Below, one piece after another: positions 1 through 5,995 of a stretch of 5,995 bases of DNA. Where the stretch lies: the NCBI GenBank assembly GCA_044356865.1, contig JBIKVN010000205.1, positions 1 through 5,995 of the forward strand, given 5' to 3'. A model generated the notes under the pieces. The model made no database searches. It was not told where the DNA came from and saw nothing but the letters and a program-made list of their open reading frames with translations. Position 1 is the stretch's first letter. Each line of letters begins with the position of its first letter. Both the position numbers and the translations under genes were made by a program. Source of the DNA: JBEIUL01 sp044356865. GTDB lineage: Bacteria; Planctomycetota; Phycisphaerae; Phycisphaerales; SM1A02.

Positions 1-1748
1 GCCCGGATCAGGTCCTCGTCGTGCTCGACGACGAGCACGGTGTTCCCGATGTCGCAGAGCCGCCGCAGCGTCGCGATGAGCCGGTCGTTGTCGCGCTGGT
101 GCAGGCCGATGGTCGGCTCGTCGAGCACGTAGCAGGTGCCGACGAGGCCGGAACCGACCTGCGTCGCGAGGCGGATCCGCTGGGCCTCGCCGCCCGACAG
201 CGTCGAGCTCGTGCGGTCGAGCGTCAGGTACCCGAGCCCGACCGAGGCGAGGAAGCCGAGCCGGGCATGAACCTCCCGCAGGATCGGCTCGGCGATCTTC
301 GCCCGTTCCGCGTCGAGCGAAAGCGTCGCGAAGAACCCCGTCGCCCGCTCGACGTTCAGCGCGCAACATTCGGCGATGTTCAGGAAGCTGCCGTCGCGGG
401 CCCCGCCCGATTTCACCCGCACCGCGAGCGACGACGGCCGCAGCCGCCTGCCGGCGCACGCCTCGCAGGGGGCGTCGCTCATGTACTCGACGAGGCGTTG
501 CTTGACGAACTCGCTTTCCGTCTCGCGATAGCGCCGCCGCAGGTTCGGCAGCACGCCTTCCCACTCGATGCCGAACGACTCCGCCTCGGCCTCGCCCGCC
601 CCGTGCATCAGGATCCGCCGGAGCTTCGCCGAAAGGCTCGAGAACGGCGTCCCCGCGGTCACGCCCGCGGCCTCGCAGAATCGCCGCAGCTGCCGGGCAT
701 ACCAGATGTTCATCCGCCGGCCGTTCTTCCGCCACGGCACGATCGCCCCGTCGGCGACGCCGCGGTCGGGTTCGGGCACCACCAGGGCCTCGTCGAACTC
801 GTTCACCGTGCCGAGGCCCGCGCACTCCGGGCACGCCCCGTGCGGCGAGTTGAACGAGAAGAGCCGCGGCTCGAGTTCTTCCAGGCTGCACTCCGGATGC
901 TCGGGGCAGGCGAACTTCTCGCTGAAGCGGTGCTCGGTCCACGCCTCGCCCTCCTCGACGAGGATCGCGAGCGACCCCTCGGCGAGCTTGAGCGCCGTCT
1001 CGACGCTCTCCGCGAGCCGCTGCCGGCCTTCGGCGTTGATCGCCACGCGATCGACGACCGCCTCGACGTCGTGCGTCTCGTAGCGGCCGAGCCCGAGCGG
1101 GTTGTCGCCGCCCTGCTTCAGGGCCTCGCGCAGGTCGACGACCTTCCCGTCGACGCGGGCCCGCACGAGTCCCTGCCGCTGGATGCCTTCCAGCGTCTCG
1201 CGGTGGAAGCCCTTCTTGCCGCGGACGACCGGGGCGAGGACCATCGCCCGCTTCCCGTCGAAGTTCCTCAGCAGCGTCTCGACGATCTGCGACGCGCTCG
1301 ACGCCGTGATCGGCCGGCCGCAGACCTTCTCGCGGCCGTCCTTCGACTTGCCGGTCACCGCCCAGCAGGTCGGCTGGCCGCAGCGGGCAAAAAGCAGCCG
1401 CAGGTAGTCGTAGATCTCGGTCGTCGTCGCCACCGTCGATCGCGGCGAGTGCCCGCCCGAACGCTGCTCGATGGCGATCGTCGGCGGCAGCCCCTCGATC
1501 GCCTCGACGTCGGGCTTCTGCATCTGGTCGAGGAACTGCCGGGCGTACGCGGAGAGCGACTCCATGTACTTCCGCTGCCCCTCGGCGAAGACGGTGTCGA
1601 AGGCGAGCGAGCTCTTCCCGCTGCCCGAGACCCCGGTCATCACGACGAGGCGATCGCGCGGGATGTCGAGGTCGACCGCCTTCAGGTTGTGCTCGCGGGC
1701 CCCCCGGATCCGGATGGCGTGGGCGGGGTCGGGAAGGGGGGTGAGCAT
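1..1748 (-). CDS. uvrA: UvrABC excinuclease subunit A, N-terminal 582 residues (3' end beyond window edge)
   Basis: UvrA is the damage-sensing ATPase of bacterial nucleotide excision repair; it dimerises on DNA and loads UvrB. I translated the minus strand by hand from the ATG at 1748-1746 and found no stop through position 3. Visible in order: the RIRGAREHNL opening (residues 13-22), Walker A GVSGSGKS (39-46), the ESLSAYARQFL block (63-73), a region matching the UvrB-binding domain (about 125-260), a zinc module with C281, H284 or C287, C306 and C309, the ELEPRLFSFNSPHGAC block (291-306), PCEAC (427-431), ABC signature LSGGEAQR (517-524), Walker B YVLDEPTIGLHQRDN (540-554) and VVEHDED (573-579). 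The UvrB-binding region argues for canonical UvrA rather than UvrA2. Family members are about 940-970 residues, so roughly 60% is present. No other ATG gives a better start, although no Shine-Dalgarno is visible. Oddities: C128 and C143 are separated by 14 residues where CPxCG is usual, and the first zinc pair reads CPEHPEC. Confidence 0.97.
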   Translation of the reverse strand, partial: MLTPLPDPAHAIRIRGAREHNLKAVDLDIPRDRLVVMTGVSGSGKSSLAFDTVFAEGQRKYMESLSAYARQFLDQMQKPDVEAIEGLPPTIAIEQRSGGHSPRSTVATTTEIYDYLRLLFARCGQPTCWAVTGKSKDGREKVCGRPITASSASQIVETLLRNFDGKRAMVLAPVVRGKKGFHRETLEGIQRQGLVRARVDGKVVDLREALKQGGDNPLGLGRYETHDVEAVVDRVAINAEGRQRLAESVETALKLAEGSLAILVEEGEAWTEHRFSEKFACPEHPECSLEELEPRLFSFNSPHGACPECAGLGTVNEFDEALVVPEPDRGVADGAIVPWRKNGRRMNIWYARQLRRFCEAAGVTAGTPFSSLSAKLRRILMHGAGEAEAESFGIEWEGVLPNLRRRYRETESEFVKQRLVEYMSDAPCEACAGRRLRPSSLAVRVKSGGARDGSFLNIAECCALNVERATGFFATLSLDAERAKIAEPILREVHARLGFLASVGLGYLTLDRTSSTLSGGEAQRIRLATQVGSGLVGTCYVLDEPTIGLHQRDNDRLIATLRRLCDIGNTVLVVEHDEDLIR

Positions 1749-1877
1749 GGGAAGGGGCGGCGGGGCGAAAACCGGAAGCGGGGAGGATAGGCCCGAGCGC
1801 CCCGATAACGCGATCGCGAGGAATTCCACGGGGAAGTGCGCCGGATTTTGCGGTCATGCCGAAGAATGGGCGGCCCC
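1749..1877. promoter_or_regulatory. Divergent intergenic region upstream of uvrA and the small plus-strand gene
   Basis: These 129 nt separate the uvrA start (minus strand) from the small plus-strand gene, so the uvrA promoter is expected here unless it lies within the small gene. The best -10-like strings are TATCCT on the minus strand (1789-1784) and GATAAC on the plus strand (1804-1809). Each matches TATAAT at four of six positions, and neither has a convincing -35 partner. A 10-nt palindrome CGCGATCGCG sits at 1809-1818. There is no purine-rich Shine-Dalgarno just before the uvrA ATG; the stretch is C-rich. I found no CTGT, ACAG, GAAC or GTTC half-site, so no classical LexA box of either the proteobacterial or Gram-positive type is visible. 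The regulatory role is inferred from gene orientation only. Confidence 0.4.
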
Positions 1878-2060
1878 ATGACGCCCGCCTCGGTCACCCC
1901 CGTTATCCGAACCGTCCCGGCGAACCCGCCCATCGCCGGGCTCGCGCCCGACCGGGTCATCGAGATCGAAGCGCGGCTCGAGCGGTCGCGGGACGATGCC
2001 GCGCCGGCCATGACCGAGTCGCGGCTGGCGGAACTCGCGGCTTCGATCCGGTTGCGGTGA
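1878..2060 (+). CDS. Small hypothetical protein, 60 residues
   Basis: I do not recognise this protein. The frame opens with MTPASVTPVIRT, continues through a proline/alanine-rich segment (about residues 5-25), and ends in a charged, probably helical half containing RVIEIEARLERSR and a LAELAASIRLR tail. No signal peptide, membrane helix or cysteine is present. Support for coding: about 90% of third positions from the ATG at 1878 are G or C, as in the neighbours. The stop is only 24 nt from the convergent uvrB stop, and there is otherwise a gap of over 300 nt between uvrB and uvrA. An ATG at 1866 would add four residues (MGGP). The in-frame GTG at 1836 is less likely because the added codons include ATT, TCA, CGA and AGA, unlike the rest. 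No good Shine-Dalgarno is seen for any of these starts. It could be a small cytosolic or regulatory protein, or a chance open frame. Confidence 0.42.
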   Translation: MTPASVTPVIRTVPANPPIAGLAPDRVIEIEARLERSRDDAAPAMTESRLAELAASIRLR

Positions 2061-2084
2061 GCCCGCCGCAGCCGCCGGCTTCGC

Positions 2085-4190
<2,106 letters not shown>

Positions 4191-4192
4191 GG

Positions 4193-5995
4193 TCATCCTC
4201 GTGAGGCCAGCAGGGCCCGCGGCGGCGTGCGGAAGAGGGGAATCGCCGCGGGCAGCGCCGCGAGCAGCGTGAGGAACAGGGTGATCCCGAGGCCCATCGC
4301 CGCCGCCGCGAACGGGAACGGCAGGCCCAGCTCGAGCCCCGCGAGCTCGCGATAGAGGATCGTCGCGATCGCCGCGATGGTCATCCCGAGGCAGAGTCCC
4401 GCGATCGAGCCCGCGACCGCGACGAGCCCCGCCTCGGCCAGCACCAGGCGCGGGACCAGGCCGCGGTCGCCGCCGACCGCCCGCAGCACGCCGAACTCGT
4501 GCCGCCGCGCCGCGACGCCCGCCGCGACCACGTTCCCGACGCCGAAGCAGGAAAGCAGCAGGGCCATCGTCGCCACGCCCGAGCTCACGCGTTCCATCGT
4601 CCGGCCCACCTCGTCGATCGTCTTCCGGATCGACCGGCCCGACGCGAAGACCGCGCCGGGGATCGATTCGGCGACCGCCTTCTCGATGCCGCGCTCGACG
4701 GAGCCCGGGTCGCCCGTCGGGTCCTCGGCGAGGCTCACCTGCATGAGAAGGGCCTCGCGGGTGCCGAAGTGCCGCTCGACCGCGGCGAAGTCCATGAAGA
4801 CGCACGAGACCGCGTGTTCCATGTAGGCGTTGCGGATCCCGAACATCTGGGTCGCCATGTCGAGACCGGCGGCCCCGACCACGCCCGCGATCTCGAAGCG
4901 CACGTCGCCGTCGGTGCCGCCGAGGCCGATGGTGTCGCCGACGCCGAGCCCGCGGGCGGTCAAGAACTGCTCGGCCACCAGCACCGCGTCGCCTCCTTCC
5001 AGCCGTGCGATCGCGGTCTCGGGATCGCCCTGGAGAAACTCGAGCCGGTTGAGCCGCAGGAACTCCCGCGGCGTGAAGCCCACGCAGATCACCGAAGTCG
5101 GCCCGAAGCCCTCGACGCCGAGGCGGTCGTCTTCCGCGAGCCGCACCGGCAGGTAGCCGACCGGCGCCGCCGCGAGCACGCCGGGCATCGCCGCGATCGC
5201 TTCCTGCTGCTCGGGCGAGAGCCCCGAGGTGCGGAAGACGAACGCGTCGGCGAAGCGGATCTTCTCGCGGAAATCCTCGAGGATCGCCGTGCCGTTGCTG
5301 GCGGTGCTCGCGAGGATCGCCATGCCCGCCATGAGGGCGCCGGCGGTGAATCCGAAGCGGTAGGGCATCGCGGCGAGCGACCGCTCGAGGACGCCCGCGG
5401 GCAGCCCGAGCAGCCGGCCGGTCGCGGGCCCGAGGAGCCGCGCCGCGGCCCGCAGGATCGCCGGCGACAGCAGGAACCAGCCCACGAAGAGCAGGGGGAT
5501 GCCGACCAGCGAGTGGAGCCAGAAGCGAAGCTGCGGATCGCTCGCCGGCAGCACGACGATCGCCTGCGCCGCCAGGCACGCGACGCCTGCGGCGGTCACC
5601 GCGACGAAGGTCGAGCGCCGCGGCGGCCGCGAGCGCACCACGAGCGCCGCGAGCGGCGTGACCCGCGAGGCGAGGAACGCCGGGAAGGCCGCCCCGAGCA
5701 GCCCCGAGCCGAGGCTTCCCGCGACGGCGATCGCGATGCCCTCGGGCGGGATGACGAGGCCCGCCGGCAGGAACTCACCGAACCACCAGACGAGCGCCGC
5801 CGCGAGCCCGAGGCCGAGCGGCACGCCGAGCGCCACGCCGAGCCCGGCGATCACCAGGCCGACGAGGAGCTGCCCGCCCATGATCTGCCCGCGTCCCGCC
5901 CCGATGCAGCGGGCGATCGCGAGCTCCCGCTGCTGCTCGCTCACCGCGGTGGTGAGGCCGGTCGCGATGATGAACGCGCAGGCCAGCATGCCCAT
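4193..5995 (-). CDS. FtsX/MacB-family ABC transporter permease, C-terminal 600 residues (5' end beyond window edge)
   Basis: This is the membrane subunit of an ABC system of the MacB/LolC/FtsX type, which uses ATP hydrolysis by a separate partner to drive lipoprotein or peptide extrusion or mechanotransmission rather than classic uptake. Numbering runs from the window edge. Hydrophobic segments fall at about 3-18, 40-73, 86-110, 129-150, 160-181 and 214-233. An extracytoplasmic domain (about 240-465) follows, then segments at about 473-495, 518-546 and 562-588. Two FtsX units are shown by the cytoplasmic hallmarks RELAIARCIGAGRGQI (23-38) and RHEFGVLRAVGGDRG (498-512). This fits a duplicated, roughly 10-helix permease missing its first helix and first extracytoplasmic domain. 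The Met at the edge is probably internal, since the sequence begins within the first FtsX unit. The extracytoplasmic domain carries two cysteines (304 and 398). The TGA stop at 4195-4193 is 2 nt from the uvrB start. Substrate and ATPase partner cannot be read from this window. Confidence 0.9.
   Translation of the reverse strand: MGMLACAFIIATGLTTAVSEQQRELAIARCIGAGRGQIMGGQLLVGLVIAGLGVALGVPLGLGLAAALVWWFGEFLPAGLVIPPEGIAIAVAGSLGSGLLGAAFPAFLASRVTPLAALVVRSRPPRRSTFVAVTAAGVACLAAQAIVVLPASDPQLRFWLHSLVGIPLLFVGWFLLSPAILRAAARLLGPATGRLLGLPAGVLERSLAAMPYRFGFTAGALMAGMAILASTASNGTAILEDFREKIRFADAFVFRTSGLSPEQQEAIAAMPGVLAAAPVGYLPVRLAEDDRLGVEGFGPTSVICVGFTPREFLRLNRLEFLQGDPETAIARLEGGDAVLVAEQFLTARGLGVGDTIGLGGTDGDVRFEIAGVVGAAGLDMATQMFGIRNAYMEHAVSCVFMDFAAVERHFGTREALLMQVSLAEDPTGDPGSVERGIEKAVAESIPGAVFASGRSIRKTIDEVGRTMERVSSGVATMALLLSCFGVGNVVAAGVAARRHEFGVLRAVGGDRGLVPRLVLAEAGLVAVAGSIAGLCLGMTIAAIATILYRELAGLELGLPFPFAAAAMGLGITLFLTLLAALPAAIPLFRTPPRALLASRG
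4197..4200 (-). promoter_or_regulatory. Shine-Dalgarno of uvrB, inside the permease stop region
   Basis: On the minus strand the sequence reads TCACGAGGATGACCATG. GAGG ends 6 nt before the ATG at 4190, an ideal spacing, but abuts the ATG at 4196. The site overlaps the final arginine and glycine codons of the permease, whose TGA (4195-4193) lies between the site and the start. A ribosome terminating on the permease would be placed to reinitiate on uvrB. Confidence 0.65.

Noticed and set aside
21..1790. A 589-codon open frame on the plus strand, opposite uvrA
   Set aside because: The translation is rich in arginine, proline and low-complexity stretches with no recognisable domain, and lies antisense to unmistakable UvrA. 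It is a by-product of high GC and codon bias.
1809..1818. The palindrome CGCGATCGCG as a possible operator
   Set aside because: GATCGC-type strings occur often in this GC-rich DNA, and there is only one copy in the gap with no matching partner. Not enough to call a regulator site.
1682..2011. A 109-codon minus-strand frame spanning the uvrA start and the intergenic region
   Set aside because: It overlaps the conserved UvrA N-terminus in a different frame and has serine/arginine/proline-rich noise-like composition.
2061..2084. A possible bidirectional terminator between the convergent stops
   Set aside because: Only a 4-bp AGCC/GGCT stem is visible and there is no T-run on either strand.
4191..5579. 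Possible fusion extending uvrB about 460 codons upstream in frame
   Set aside because: The uvrB frame stays open upstream, but the added translation is a compositional shadow of the permease, which is in another frame with clear FtsX features. UvrB homology begins at its usual N-terminus, just after a good ribosome site.

Overview
This window carries housekeeping nucleotide-excision-repair genes plus part of an ABC-type membrane permease. I see no mobile element, CRISPR array, RNA gene or defence/biosynthetic cassette, and nothing that looks like a wholly new system. The DNA is GC-rich (roughly two thirds or more) with strongly G/C-biased third codon positions. That bias also leaves long spurious open frames on the opposite strands. 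Details of UvrA and UvrB, such as the IPQRDIYIEKD hairpin in UvrB and the CYVLDEPTIGLHQRDN Walker B region in UvrA, resemble what I remember of Planctomycetota. I infer a high-GC planctomycete or similar environmental bacterium with moderate-to-low confidence; this rests on memory, not on a search.

Layout, right to left, since the main genes are on the minus strand. (1) 5995-4193: the C-terminal 600 residues of a large FtsX/MacB-type permease with two FtsX units, whose N-terminus lies beyond the right edge. (2) 4190-2085: complete uvrB, 701 residues, starting 2 nt after the permease stop with its Shine-Dalgarno inside the last permease codons, so the two are probably co-transcribed and translationally coupled. 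(3) 1878-2060 on the plus strand: a possible small protein of unknown function, convergent with uvrB (24 nt between stop codons) and divergent from uvrA. (4) 1749-1877: a 129-nt intergenic region that should hold the uvrA promoter. (5) 1748-1: the first 582 codons of uvrA, running off the left edge.

UvrA and UvrB work together. UvrA dimers find bulky DNA lesions and load UvrB, which verifies damage and forms the pre-incision complex for UvrC. No uvrC lies in this window. The permease has no evident functional link to repair; its association is only positional. The points most worth checking are unusual features of the UvrA zinc/cysteine modules, substitutions in otherwise strongly conserved UvrB helicase motifs, and whether the small gene between uvrB and uvrA is real.
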